Shown: positions 25,709 to 35,013 of the stretch, piece by piece
Layout: the number at the start of each line of letters is the position of its first letter
How positions within the stretch are numbered: position 1 is the stretch's first letter
NCBI RefSeq assembly: GCF_018324205.1
Contig: NZ_AP023356.1
Coordinates: 9,802,501-9,866,500, forward strand
Reading direction: 5' to 3'
From: Actinoplanes ianthinogenes
GTDB lineage: Bacteria > Actinomycetota > Actinomycetes > Mycobacteriales > Micromonosporaceae
DNA: 64,000 nt
Notes under the pieces: model-generated
Seen by the model: only the letters and a program-made list of their open reading frames with translations
What the model was told of the DNA's origin: nothing
Databases searched by the model: none
Translations under genes and position numbers: made by a program

Positions 25709-25940
25709 GGGGGCTCCCAGTCAGGCCGGAGATATCGACGGACATCGTGACAGCGCGCGACACATGCACGCAACACTTGGACGAACCTTTGAAATATTTA
25801 GATAGCGTGCCGCCCGCTCGACGTCACCCGATAGTCCACGCACTGCCCTATGCTGGCCCGGTGGCAGCGTGTCCCGAGCTGGCCGTCGCACGCCGTTCCC
25901 GGCGGCGAGGGCTCTTCGGGGTAACCCCGAGGACGCAGGA
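25709..25940. other. Non-coding region with hairpins upstream of the reverse transcriptase
   Basis: This 232-bp gap lies between the divergent GH71/99-like gene and the reverse transcriptase and contains no convincing gene. One imperfect hairpin spans 25838-25872 (CTGCC/GGCAG plus four outer pairs). A second perfect stem, CGCCG/CGGCG, lies at 25891-25904. A third, TCGGGGT-A-ACCCCGA, lies at 25916-25930 and ends 10 bp before the TTG start. An AT-rich stretch, GAAATATTTAGATAG, is at about 25791-25805. In retrons the non-coding RNA occupies this position, but no homologue can be identified by eye. The hairpins may instead be leader or promoter elements. Confidence 0.5.
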
Positions 25941-27326
25941 TTGACTACCGCAGCGCATCGCCGGCGCGCGTCAGCGCTTCGCGCAGCACGGCGCAGGCAC
26001 GACCGGGCATCGTCGGGGCACGCTGCCGCCCAGCCGCCGGACAAGGTCGCCGGCGCCCTGGCGGACGCCATGCTCACGGTGGACTGGCAGCCCGAGCGGA
26101 TGACGGCGGTCGTGCGCACGGTGGTCCGGGGCCGCGCCCGGTGGGCACGCCGCCTGGTCGACGCCGTCCTGCGGGCCTATCCCCGCGCGCCCGCGGACCG
26201 CCCTCGGGAGCTCTGCCGGTTCCTGACCAACCGGGGCGGCATCCCGCGGACGAGGGTGCGCCGTCGCCTGATGACGCCGACCCGGGTCGTCCGGATGCGG
26301 TGGGGCGCCCCGCCCATCAACGACCTCGCGGAGCTCGCCGCCTTCCTGGGCGTTGACGGCGACGCCCTCGACTGGTTCGCCGACCGCCGCGAGATCAACC
26401 GTCAGGCCCGCGACGAGAAACTGCGCCATTTCCGGTACGCCTGGCTGCCGCACCGTTTGATCGAGGCGCCGAAACCCCGCCTCCGCACGATGCAACGCCG
26501 GCTGCTCGACCGGATCCTCTCCAGGGTGCCCGTCCATGACAGCGTCCACGGTTTCGTGCCCGGCCGGGGCACACACACCTTCGCCCGGGCGCACGCCGGT
26601 CAGGCCGTGCTGATCAGCCTGGACCTGCGCGCGTTCTTCTCCAGCATCACCGCGGCCCGGATCTACGGACTGTTCCGTGGCATCGGCTATCCCGAGCCGG
26701 TCGCCCACGCGCTCACCGCCCTGACCACCACCCGGACACCCGCCCGCGTCCTGCGCGCCGCCCCCGATCCGCACCTCGCCGCGCTGCTGCGGCAGCCGCA
26801 CCTGCCGCAGGGGGCGCCGACCTCGCCCGCGCTCGCCAACCTGTGCGCGTTCCGGCTGGACCGGCGCCTGAGTGGACTCGCCGGCCGGTTCGGCCTGACC
26901 TACGGTCGCTACGCCGACGACCTGGCCTTCTCCGGCACGCTCGACAGCACCGGCATCGCCCGGCTGGTCACCCTGGCCGGGCAGATCACCGGCGAGGAGG
27001 GCTTCCGGATCCACCCCGGCAAGACCCGGGTCCGGCGGCAGTCGCAGCGGCAGTCGCTGACCGGCCTCGTCGTCAACGCCCACCCGGCCGCGTCCCGCAA
27101 GGACTACGACACCCTGCGGGCCATCCTGCACAACGCCGCGGTACACGGGCTCGCCGCCGCGAACCGCGACAACCACCCGGATTTCGCCGCCCACCTGGCC
27201 GGCCGCGTCGCCTGGATGTCGCATCACCACCCGTCCCGCGCCGCGAAACTGCACCAGCTGCTGGCCCGGACAGCCGGCGATCAGCCCCGCGGCCCGTCGT
27301 CCGTCTCGAACAGCCGGTCGTCGTGA
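25941..27326 (+). CDS. Retron-like reverse transcriptase
   Basis: The 461-residue protein runs from TTG 25941 (GAGGA seven bases ahead); GTG/ATG starts further up would enter the hairpin region. The first 160 residues form a basic helical extension. RT motifs follow in order: RLIEAPKPRLRTMQRRLL; HDSVHGFVPGRG; FARAH (214-218) before SLDLRAFFSSI (first catalytic Asp near 228); LPQGAPTSPALANL (288-301); YGRYADDLAFS (catalytic YADD 324-327); EGFRIHPGKTRV; and LTGLVVN (373-379). FARAH and LTG sit where retron enzymes have NAxxH and VTG. There is no maturase or endonuclease domain, so it is not a group II intron protein. The 3' end overlaps the convergent glyoxalase gene by 46 bp. Confidence 0.88.
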   Translation: MTTAAHRRRASALRAARRRHDRASSGHAAAQPPDKVAGALADAMLTVDWQPERMTAVVRTVVRGRARWARRLVDAVLRAYPRAPADRPRELCRFLTNRGGIPRTRVRRRLMTPTRVVRMRWGAPPINDLAELAAFLGVDGDALDWFADRREINRQARDEKLRHFRYAWLPHRLIEAPKPRLRTMQRRLLDRILSRVPVHDSVHGFVPGRGTHTFARAHAGQAVLISLDLRAFFSSITAARIYGLFRGIGYPEPVAHALTALTTTRTPARVLRAAPDPHLAALLRQPHLPQGAPTSPALANLCAFRLDRRLSGLAGRFGLTYGRYADDLAFSGTLDSTGIARLVTLAGQITGEEGFRIHPGKTRVRRQSQRQSLTGLVVNAHPAASRKDYDTLRAILHNAAVHGLAAANRDNHPDFAAHLAGRVAWMSHHHPSRAAKLHQLLARTAGDQPRGPSSVSNSRSS

Positions 27327-27730
27327 GCGCTGCCGCCCGGCTCCGGCTGCTCGTCGCTGGGCACGATGTCCTCGTAGAAGCCGAGATGGTTGCCCCACGG
27401 GTCGTCGAAGTCGGTGAAGCGCACGACTCCGGGCAACGTGGTTACCGGTGCGACGGACACGCCCAGTTCGGACTCGGCCCGCCGCACGGCGGCGTGCACG
27501 TCGTCGACGCGGAGCCGGACGCGGGTGGTCAGGGGCCGGAACGCTCCGGGCATCGCCACCACCTGCCACCACAATTCGGCCCCGGGCAGGACACGCCACT
27601 CCAGGAAGTCGTCGTGCGGCGCGAAATCCGGGTCCCGGCCGAACAAGGTGGCATAGAAGCGGCGGCCGGTTCCGATGTCGCCGACCGGGATCTGTAACGT
27701 CATGCCGATGGGCCGCACGTTCGCCTCCAT
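27281..27730 (-). CDS. Glyoxalase/bleomycin-resistance-type (VOC) protein
   Basis: This is a 149-residue protein from ATG 27730; an ATG 24 bp downstream is an alternative. It has the vicinal-oxygen-chelate pattern: MTLQIPVGDIGTGRRFYATLFGRDPDF, a central RLRVDDVHAAVRRAESELGV, and FTDFDDPWGNHLGFYED, the metal-site strand. It is a single-domain member that would dimerise, with substrate unknown. The C-terminal 25 residues are polar and lie in the overlap with the end of the reverse transcriptase gene on the other strand. Confidence 0.82.
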   Translation of the reverse strand: MEANVRPIGMTLQIPVGDIGTGRRFYATLFGRDPDFAPHDDFLEWRVLPGAELWWQVVAMPGAFRPLTTRVRLRVDDVHAAVRRAESELGVSVAPVTTLPGVVRFTDFDDPWGNHLGFYEDIVPSDEQPEPGGSAHDDRLFETDDGPRG

Positions 27731-27744
27731 CCTCGGACTCGTCC

Positions 27745-28385
27745 TCAGTGGCTGTCGATGGTGAAGTAGGCGGCGGTGAAATCGCGGGCGGCCAGGTCGG
27801 TGCGGCGGATCGCCCACATCGCCAGGCCGCCGTCGCCCCAGATCATCCGGGCGTTGTCGTCCTCGTCGAGCTGGAACAGGGTGACCCACTGCCGGGCCTC
27901 GTCGAGGAAGGCCGGGTCCTCGTATCCGTGGGTGCCGGCCGCGACCGGATAGGTACGGTACGCGGCGCTGACCTCCAGCGCGGCCTGGAAGGCGTCGGAG
28001 TAGCCGCCGACCTGATGATCCGAGCCGTATCCGCGGTAGGTCCGGACGATGCGGTCCAGTCCACACTCTCCAGCTCCGGCAGGAAGAACAGAAGTGTGCC
28101 GTCCTCGGGCAGCTGCACGTCGGCGTCGTAGGCGCTCAGGGCGGCGCAGTCCAGGCCGGCCACGAAGGTCATCGGTTCGCCGCCGGGCAGCAGCGGCCAC
28201 TCCTGGCCGACCGGCAACGGCGCCTCGCCGCCGAGCTGCCCGGCCACCGGATCGCCCGGCAGCGCGGTCCGGAGCTGGATCGCCGGCCGCAGCGGCAGCC
28301 GGTCGAAGGCGTCCGCCACATGCGCGGGGAGGGCGGCACGGACGAGGGCGGGAAGCTCGGTGCGCCAATCATTCACGACCATCAT
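27745..28385 (-). pseudogene. DUF1963 (YwqG-like) gene broken by frameshift and probably deletion
   Basis: The N-terminal part (from ATG 28385: MMVVNDWRTELPALVRAALP to GTLLFFLPELESVDW) reads in one frame. The C-terminal part (DRIVRTYRGYGSDHQVGGY to DDNARMIWGDGGLAMWAIRR, ending IDSH) reads in another. The switch is needed at about 28040-28070. DUF1963 proteins normally have both parts joined by a longer middle section; here the two fit into only 641 bp, so material appears to be missing as well. YwqG-like proteins are of unknown function. The conclusion assumes no sequencing error. Confidence 0.7.
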
Positions 28386-28391
28386 GATCCG

Positions 28392-29021
28392 CTACGGCCG
28401 CGGTTTGAGGTAACCCCGGGTGAAGGCGGTCGCGACGGCGGCGGCGCGGTCGCCGACCTCGAGTTTGGCGTAGATGTGGATCAGATGGGTTTTCACCGTG
28501 GCCTCGCTGATGAACAACTGTTTGGCGGCCTCGCGGTTGGTCCGGCCCTGGGCGACCAGGTCGAGGACTTCGAGTTCGCGCTGGGAGAGGGGCTCGGCGG
28601 CGGGCTGGCGCATCTGGCCCAGCAGGCGAGTGGCCACAGCCGGGGACAGGACGGCGTGACCGCGGGCGGCGGCTTCGACGGCGCGGAAGAGTTCGTCCTC
28701 CGGGGCGTCCTTGAGCAGATAGCCGGTGGCGCCGGCCTCGATCGCGGGCAGCACGTCGCTGTCGGTGTCGTACGTGGTCAGGACCAGCACGCGGGCGGGC
28801 AGGCCGCGGCGGGTCAGCTCGCGGATCGCGGAGACGCCGTCGGTGTTCGGCATGCGCAGGTCCATCAGGATGACGTCGGGGCGCAGGTGTTCGGCGGCAG
28901 TCACCGCTTCGGCGCCGTCACCGGCTTCGCCGAGGACCTCGAAGCGCGGGTCGGCGCTGAACATGCCGCGCAGGCCGTTGCGGACCACCGGGTGGTCATC
29001 GACGATCAACAAAGAGATCAC
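28392..29021 (-). CDS. NarL/FixJ-type response regulator
   Basis: This is a 209-residue protein starting at GTG 29021, overlapping the kinase stop as GTGA. The receiver domain has SLLIVDDHPVVRNGLRGMF, the phospho-acceptor Asp near residue 53 in DVILMDLRMPNTDG, the switch residues VLVLTTYDTD and the lysine in GYLLKDAP. The LuxR-type helix-turn-helix follows: PLSQRELEVLDLVAQGRTNR to ATVKTHLIHIYAKL. It pairs with the adjacent histidine kinase and very likely controls the ABC transporter genes upstream in the same operon. Confidence 0.93.
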   Translation of the reverse strand: MISLLIVDDHPVVRNGLRGMFSADPRFEVLGEAGDGAEAVTAAEHLRPDVILMDLRMPNTDGVSAIRELTRRGLPARVLVLTTYDTDSDVLPAIEAGATGYLLKDAPEDELFRAVEAAARGHAVLSPAVATRLLGQMRQPAAEPLSQRELEVLDLVAQGRTNREAAKQLFISEATVKTHLIHIYAKLEVGDRAAAVATAFTRGYLKPRP

Positions 29022-30286
29022 TCCGTGCCTCCAACGGGAATGGCAGGAACGCTGGCCGAGATCGCGGTGCCGCCGCCGGGCTCGGACTCGATGTCCAGGC
29101 GGCCGGCCAGGCGCTGCACCCGCTGCCGCATCCCGGCCAGCCCGTATCCCCCGGCGCTGGTGGCGCGCGTCCGCCGATCCGGGTCGAAGCCGACCCCGTC
29201 GTCCACCACGTCCAGCGTGACCAGATCCGCCATGTAGGAGAGGGTGAGTCCAACCCTCCCGGCCTGCGCGTGCTTCGCCACGTTCGCCAGCGCCTCCTGG
29301 GCCACCCGCAGTAGCGTCACCTCGACATCCGCGTGCATCGGCCGCGGATCGCCGGTGGTGGTCAGCACCGCGGCGATCCTGCTGACCTCGGACCAGCGCC
29401 GCGCCACCTCGCTGATCGCCTCCGGCAACCGGGCCTCGGCCAGCGCCGCCGGCTGCACCGCGTGCACGGTCTGCCGCGCCTCGGTGAGACTGTCCCGGGC
29501 CAGGTCGATCGCCGTCGTCAGGTGCTCCCGCACGCTGTCCGGCCGATCCAGGATCTGCTTCGCGGCCTGCAACTGGGTCAGGATCCCGGCCAGTCCCTGC
29601 GCGAGGGTGTCGTGGATCTCCCGGGCCATCCGCTGCCGCTCGTCGAGCACCCCGGCCTCCCTGGCCTGCACCATCAGCTGGGCCTGCAGCCCGGCGTTCT
29701 CGGTGAGCGCGGCCTCCAGTTTGGCGTTGGCCTCGTGCAGGGCGACCAGCGCCTGTCGCTGCATGTCGTGGCGGTGGCTGGTCATCTCGTTGAAGTAGAA
29801 GATGGCGCCGGCCAGCATCGCGGAGATCGCCCCGACGGCCAGCCAGGCCAGCCACAGGTTGTCGGCACGGATGTTCGCCAGCCCGCCCAGGAAGGCCGCC
29901 GCCGAGACGGTCGCGGTGGCCGCCGCGCCGACGTAGCGCCAGCGGCCGGTCAGGTAATGGACGGCCTGCGGGTAGCCGACGAACGCGAAGAAGCCGTACC
30001 AGGGGGCGATGGCCACCAGGCCGGCGGTGAGCGCCACCAGCCCGGTGTAGTAGAAGCCCATCAGCCCGGGGTTGCCGTGCCACCGCGGGTGCAACGTGTG
30101 GAACCAGAGCAGCCAGAGCGCCGCCGACGCCGAGAGCACGAGGACGGTCGCGAGCCGGGCCGGCTGCTGCAGCAGCGTGATGATCACGCTGACCGCCAGC
30201 AGGAAGTACGGCGCCAGCCGGAAGGCGAGGTTCTGCCGGGTCTCCCAGCGGTCGAACTCCTCGCGCAGCTCCGCCTCGATGCTCAC
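29018..30286 (-). CDS. Membrane sensor histidine kinase, HisKA_3 (NarX/DesK-like)
   Basis: The 422-residue protein starts at GTG 30286 with GGGAG eight bases ahead; another GTG at 30295 overlaps the permease stop as GTGA and is possible. About five or six membrane helices occupy residues 25-150, with short loops and no large external sensor, as in intramembrane-sensing kinases. A coiled-coil stretch (HEANAKLEAALTENAGLQAQ) leads to the phospho-acceptor box ERQRMAREIHDTLAQGLAG (His near 224). The ATPase domain has VDDGVGFDP and GGYGLAGMRQR. It probably reports membrane or drug stress to the partner regulator. Confidence 0.92.
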   Translation of the reverse strand: MSIEAELREEFDRWETRQNLAFRLAPYFLLAVSVIITLLQQPARLATVLVLSASAALWLLWFHTLHPRWHGNPGLMGFYYTGLVALTAGLVAIAPWYGFFAFVGYPQAVHYLTGRWRYVGAAATATVSAAAFLGGLANIRADNLWLAWLAVGAISAMLAGAIFYFNEMTSHRHDMQRQALVALHEANAKLEAALTENAGLQAQLMVQAREAGVLDERQRMAREIHDTLAQGLAGILTQLQAAKQILDRPDSVREHLTTAIDLARDSLTEARQTVHAVQPAALAEARLPEAISEVARRWSEVSRIAAVLTTTGDPRPMHADVEVTLLRVAQEALANVAKHAQAGRVGLTLSYMADLVTLDVVDDGVGFDPDRRTRATSAGGYGLAGMRQRVQRLAGRLDIESEPGGGTAISASVPAIPVGGTE

Positions 30287-30291
30287 CGGAG

Positions 30292-31032
30292 TCACTCCCA
30301 GCGGAACCAGCGGGCGGCGAGTCCACCGGCGACGACCGTCCACCCCAGCAGGACGATCAGGTGCAGCGGCTGCGGCCAATGGCCGGCGGTGGCGTCCTGC
30401 AGAGCCTGCACGCCCGCGCCGAGTGGGGTCACGTCGCTGATCGTACGCAAAATGTCGTTCATGGTGGCGCGGGGCAGCCACAGCCCGGCGAAGAACATCA
30501 GCGGGAAGAAGACCAGGGAGCCGATGGCGCCGGCGCTGCGGGCGGTCGGCGCCACTGCGGCGACCAGCAGGCCGATCGCGAACAGGGCGAGGGCCACCAG
30601 CAGATAGGTGAGCAGGTAGGCGGCCACCTGGCCGGGCAGCGAAACGTCGAAGGCCAGCCGCCCGATGGCCAGCATCACGAGCATGGTGAGCACCGAGAAG
30701 ACGGTGGCCATCAGCAGTTGCGCCCCGATCATGACAACCGGCTGGACCGGGGTGGTCCGCAGCCGGCGCAGCACGCCCTTCTCCCGATAGGAGGCGAACA
30801 GTTGGGACAGGCCGCTGAGGGCGAACAGGGCGATGCCCATGGCCACGATGATCGGCAGGTACACGTCGATCATCCGCAGGCCGCCGAGCTCGGCGACCGG
30901 CTCGCGCATCGACGGCACCAGGCCGAGGATGGTCAGCAGCAGCGGGGCGAAGGTGACCGCGAAGAACACCACGATCGGCTCGCGAAGGAACAGCTTGGTC
31001 TCGGTGACGGTGAGTCTGGTCAGTGCGGACAT
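30292..31032 (-). CDS. ABC-2 type transporter permease
   Basis: This is a 246-residue integral membrane protein with six hydrophobic segments. It begins with a short cytoplasmic stretch (MSALTRLTVTETKLFLREP), and the family signature loop YREKGVLRRLRTTPVQP follows helix 2. FFAGLWLPRATM and DVTPLGAGVQALQDA are the conserved elements near the end. With the ATPase encoded 12 bp upstream it forms a DrrAB-type exporter, commonly for drugs or lipophilic peptides. Its stop is 5 bp before the kinase start, so all four genes form one operon. Confidence 0.9.
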   Translation of the reverse strand: MSALTRLTVTETKLFLREPIVVFFAVTFAPLLLTILGLVPSMREPVAELGGLRMIDVYLPIIVAMGIALFALSGLSQLFASYREKGVLRRLRTTPVQPVVMIGAQLLMATVFSVLTMLVMLAIGRLAFDVSLPGQVAAYLLTYLLVALALFAIGLLVAAVAPTARSAGAIGSLVFFPLMFFAGLWLPRATMNDILRTISDVTPLGAGVQALQDATAGHWPQPLHLIVLLGWTVVAGGLAARWFRWE

Positions 31033-31044
31033 GTCGGATTCCCC

Positions 31045-31947
31045 TCAGCGGCCGGTGAGTGCGACGAACGCGTCGTCGAGAGTGGTCTGCTCGACCCGCA
31101 GGTCACCGGCGGTGATCTGTTCCCGGGCCAGCACGCCGGTGACGGCGAGCAGCACGTTGCCGGTGCCGGTCACCACCAGCTGGTGGCCGGCCCGTTGCAC
31201 CGAGACGACCTCGGGCAGCGCGGTGAGCAGGGCGTGGTCCAGCGGCGCGGACGGCCGGAACCGGATCCGCCGCCGGTCGTCGACCCGGGCGATCAGCCCG
31301 GCCGGGGTGTCCACGGCGACCAGCCGGCCGGCGTCGATCACCGCGAGCCGGTCGCAGAGCCGCTCGGCCTCCTCCATGAAGTGGGTGACCAGCAGGATGG
31401 TCACGCCTCGCGCCCGGATCCGCTCGATCAGCTCCCAGGCGTCGCGGCGGGCCTGCGGGTCGAGGCCGGTGGTGACCTCGTCGAGCACGGCCACCTGCGG
31501 GTTGCCGACCAGGGCGAGCGCGATCGACAGCCGCTGTTTCTGGCCGCCGGACAGCTTGCGGAACTGCGCGCCGAGCTTGCCGGTCAGGTCGAGGGTGTCG
31601 ATCAGCTCCCGCCAGTCGGCCGGCTCGCGATAGAACGAGCTGTACAGCTCCATCGCCTCGCCGACCGTCAGCTTGTCGGGCAGCTCGCTCTGCTGCAGCT
31701 GGGCGCCGAGCACCTGGCGCAGCCGGTCGCCGTCGTGCTGCGCGTCGATGCCGCACACCGTGATGGTGCCGCCGTCGGCCCTGCGCAGGCCCTCGACGCA
31801 CTCCACGGTGGTGGTCTTGCCGGCCCCGTTGGGGCCCAGGATGCCGAAGATCTCGCCGGGCTCGACGGCGAAGCCGACCCCGTCGACCGCGGTGTGCTCG
31901 CCGTAGCGCTTGATGAGGCCGTCTACCTCGATGATCGCCATGCCCAT
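31045..31947 (-). CDS. ABC transporter ATP-binding protein, DrrA type
   Basis: This is a 300-residue protein, first gene of the leftward operon. All nucleotide-binding motifs are intact: Walker A GILGPNGAGKTTT, Q-loop QLQQSELPDKLTV, signature KLSGGQKQRLSIALAL, Walker B VAVLDEVTTGLDPQ and H-loop VTHFMEE. The C-terminal 90 residues (RRRIRFRPSAPLDH onward) form the regulatory tail of drug-export ATPases. ATG 31947 is used here, with a second ATG at 31941. It energises the adjacent permease. Confidence 0.92.
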   Translation of the reverse strand: MGMAIIEVDGLIKRYGEHTAVDGVGFAVEPGEIFGILGPNGAGKTTTVECVEGLRRADGGTITVCGIDAQHDGDRLRQVLGAQLQQSELPDKLTVGEAMELYSSFYREPADWRELIDTLDLTGKLGAQFRKLSGGQKQRLSIALALVGNPQVAVLDEVTTGLDPQARRDAWELIERIRARGVTILLVTHFMEEAERLCDRLAVIDAGRLVAVDTPAGLIARVDDRRRIRFRPSAPLDHALLTALPEVVSVQRAGHQLVVTGTGNVLLAVTGVLAREQITAGDLRVEQTTLDDAFVALTGR

Positions 31948-32047
31948 CAGCCTGCCGCCGGGGGCCGGTGTCCCGAATCGACTCGGTGGCTACCGCGCGG
32001 GCCGTCCGGGATGGACGCGCCGATCAACCGATCGGTGGATCGAATTT

Positions 32048-32060
32048 CCGAAACTTTCGG
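32048..32060. promoter_or_regulatory. GAAA-N-TTTC palindrome, candidate xylanase operator
   Basis: CCGAAA-C-TTTCGG is a perfect 13-base palindrome about 140 bp upstream of the promoter core of the xylanase gene. Inverted repeats of the GAAA/TTTC type are known in Streptomyces xylanase promoter regions, where they mediate repression. Identity of the binding protein here is unknown. Confidence 0.5.
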
Positions 32061-32147
32061 TACTAGCCTTCGCAACTTCTCGTTTGTTACGAGGGGCCGT
32101 TTCGAATGTCGACACCGGAAACCGCTGTGAGCTGCTAAGTCGTCTAG

Positions 32148-33305
<1,158 letters not shown>

Positions 33306-33332
33306 CCTTCGTACGCAAAGAAGGGTCTTGAC

Positions 33333-34298
33333 ATGCGAAGCTTGATCGCGGGACTGGTCGCGCTGACGGCTGCCGCCACCGGTGCCGTGGCCGTCGGCCT
33401 GACCACGACGGCGCAGGCCGCCACCTGCAACGGTTATGTGGGGCTCACCTTCGACGACGGCCCGACCGCCGGGAACACGCAGAACCTGCTGACCGCGCTG
33501 AAGAACAACGGGCTGCGGGCCACCATGTTCAACGAGGGTCAGTACGCCGCGGCGAACCCCGCGCTGGTCCGGGCGCAGGTGGACGCGGGCATGTGGGTGG
33601 GCAACCACAGCTACACCCACCCGCACCTGACTCAGCAGAGCCAGGCCACCATCGACTCGGAGATCTCCCGGACGCAGACGGCGATCGCGAACGCGGGCGG
33701 CGGGACGCCGAAACTGTTCCGCCCGCCCTACGGGGAGACGAACGCGACGCTCAAGACGGTGGAGCAGAAGTACGGCCTCACCGAGATCATCTGGGACGTC
33801 GACTCGCAGGACTGGAACAACGCCAGCACCGACGCGATCGTGGCGGCCGCCGGCCGGCTCACCAACGGCCAGATCATCCTGATGCACGACTGGCCGGCCA
33901 ACACGGTCGCCGCCATCCCGCGCATCGCTCAGGGCCTGGCCAGCCGGGGCCTGTGCGCCGGCATGATCTCTCCGCAGACCGGCCGGGCCGTCGCGCCCAC
34001 CGGCGGCGGCGGGAGCACCACTCCCCCGCCGAGCGGATCCTGCACCGCCACGCTCTCGGCCGGCTCGTCCTGGAGCGACCGCTACAACCTCAACGTGGCC
34101 GTCACCGGCTCGTCCGCCTGGACCGTCACGCTGAACATCCCGTCACCGGCCAAGGTCATCGCGACCTGGAACATCACGGCCAGTTACCCGAACGCGCAGA
34201 CGCTCGTCGCCAAACCCAACGGCAGCGGCAACAACTTCGGCGTGACGATCCAGACCAACGGCAACTGGACGTGGCCATCGGTCACGTGCAGCGCCTGA
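33333..34298 (+). CDS. Secreted CE4 polysaccharide deacetylase (acetylxylan esterase type) with CBM2
   Basis: The 321-residue protein has a signal peptide ending TTTAQA (about residue 29). The NodB-type domain has all five CE4 motifs: [34 protein letters not shown] and ILMHDW, giving the Asp-His-His metal site. A Gly/Thr/Pro linker leads to a CBM2 that is very similar to that of the upstream xylanase. Streptomyces homologues (AxeA) remove acetyl groups from xylan, though chitin oligomers are also possible substrates. AAGAAGGG precedes the start. A strong hairpin follows at 34313-34343. Confidence 0.92.
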   Translation: MRSLIAGLVALTAAATGAVAVGLTTTAQAATCNGYVGLTFDDGPTAGNTQNLLTALKNNGLRATMFNEGQYAAANPALVRAQVDAGMWVGNHSYTHPHLTQQSQATIDSEISRTQTAIANAGGGTPKLFRPPYGETNATLKTVEQKYGLTEIIWDVDSQDWNNASTDAIVAAAGRLTNGQIILMHDWPANTVAAIPRIAQGLASRGLCAGMISPQTGRAVAPTGGGGSTTPPPSGSCTATLSAGSSWSDRYNLNVAVTGSSAWTVTLNIPSPAKVIATWNITASYPNAQTLVAKPNGSGNNFGVTIQTNGNWTWPSVTCSA

Positions 34299-34312
34299 CG
34301 GTCCGGCGTTCC

Positions 34313-34343
34313 GGCGCGGCGGTCGCTCCCAGGCCGCCGCGCC
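34313..34343 (+). terminator. Terminator after the xylan operon
   Basis: GGCGCGGCGG (34313-34322) pairs perfectly with CCGCCGCGCC (34334-34343) around an 11-base loop, followed by TTA. It starts 15 bp after the deacetylase stop. Confidence 0.8.
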
Positions 34344-34405
34344 TTAGTCGGCGACGGTCGTCTCCCTTGGACTCAGGGCGGAATGGGGTGTGCCAGCATG
34401 GGCGG

Positions 34406-34906
34406 ATGACGGCGCTTGCGGCGTACGACCTGGAGATGGCGATGTGGTACGGCCAGTTCGTGATCCGCGGCGGCCGGGGCGACGGCGTACCGGACGACGT
34501 GCTCTTCGATCGGGCGGCGGCCGGCGAGGGCGTCGCCGGCGACGGGCAGAGCGTGCTGGTGCTGTCACCGCACCAGGCCAACGTCGCCATGCCGATCCGG
34601 GTCGAGGTGCTGACCGCCCGGCCAGCCGGCGACCTCGCGGACTGGCAACTGGGGTACGAGGCGGCCCTCTCGATCGACCCCGAGGGCCTGCTGCTGCTGA
34701 ATTCGCCGACCTCGGCGCAGCTGCGATGCGCGGTACCGCCGGACCGGTACTGCGTGGAGATCACCGGCCGGGGGTTCGTCGCCTACGGCTGGCCCGGCTC
34801 GACGAACCCCGGCGACCACTGGCGGATCCGGCTGTGGCCGTCGGTGGACGACGTCGAGCCACGCCGGGTGAAGGAATGGATCGAACCGCCATTTGTGCGG
34901 ACGTGA
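34406..34906 (+). CDS. Hypothetical protein
   Basis: This is a 166-residue soluble protein from ATG 34406 (MTALAAYDLEMAMWYGQFVI). It is predicted mainly beta: SVLVLSPHQANVAMPIRVEVL, AALSIDPEGLLLLNSP and YCVEITGRGFVAYGWPG. There is no signal peptide. The C-terminal phrase YCVEITGRGF...GDHWRIRLWP resembles uncharacterised actinobacterial proteins that often sit near competence/immunity-type genes, but no family can be assigned. The longer open frame upstream is a shadow of the deacetylase gene. It lies 107 bp before the secreted nuclease-like gene. Confidence 0.6.
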   Translation: MTALAAYDLEMAMWYGQFVIRGGRGDGVPDDVLFDRAAAGEGVAGDGQSVLVLSPHQANVAMPIRVEVLTARPAGDLADWQLGYEAALSIDPEGLLLLNSPTSAQLRCAVPPDRYCVEITGRGFVAYGWPGSTNPGDHWRIRLWPSVDDVEPRRVKEWIEPPFVRT

Positions 34907-35013
34907 CCGTTCCCGCGCGGATCGTGCGCGGTCTTGCCGCCCCGGGGACACAACGCGATCATCACCGCGTCCAGTGACAGTCTTCGATTGTTGCGTTGCG
35001 CGGGGGGATTTAC

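Noticed and set aside
25941-27326. RT as a group II intron or diversity-generating retroelement
   Set aside because: There is no maturase X/En domain and no intron domain V-like fold noticed downstream. No TR/VR repeat pair or Avd-type gene was seen.
25971-27599. 542-codon leftward frame opposite the RT
   Set aside because: It is a shadow of the RT; it contains no motif, while the + strand frame has all RT motifs in order.
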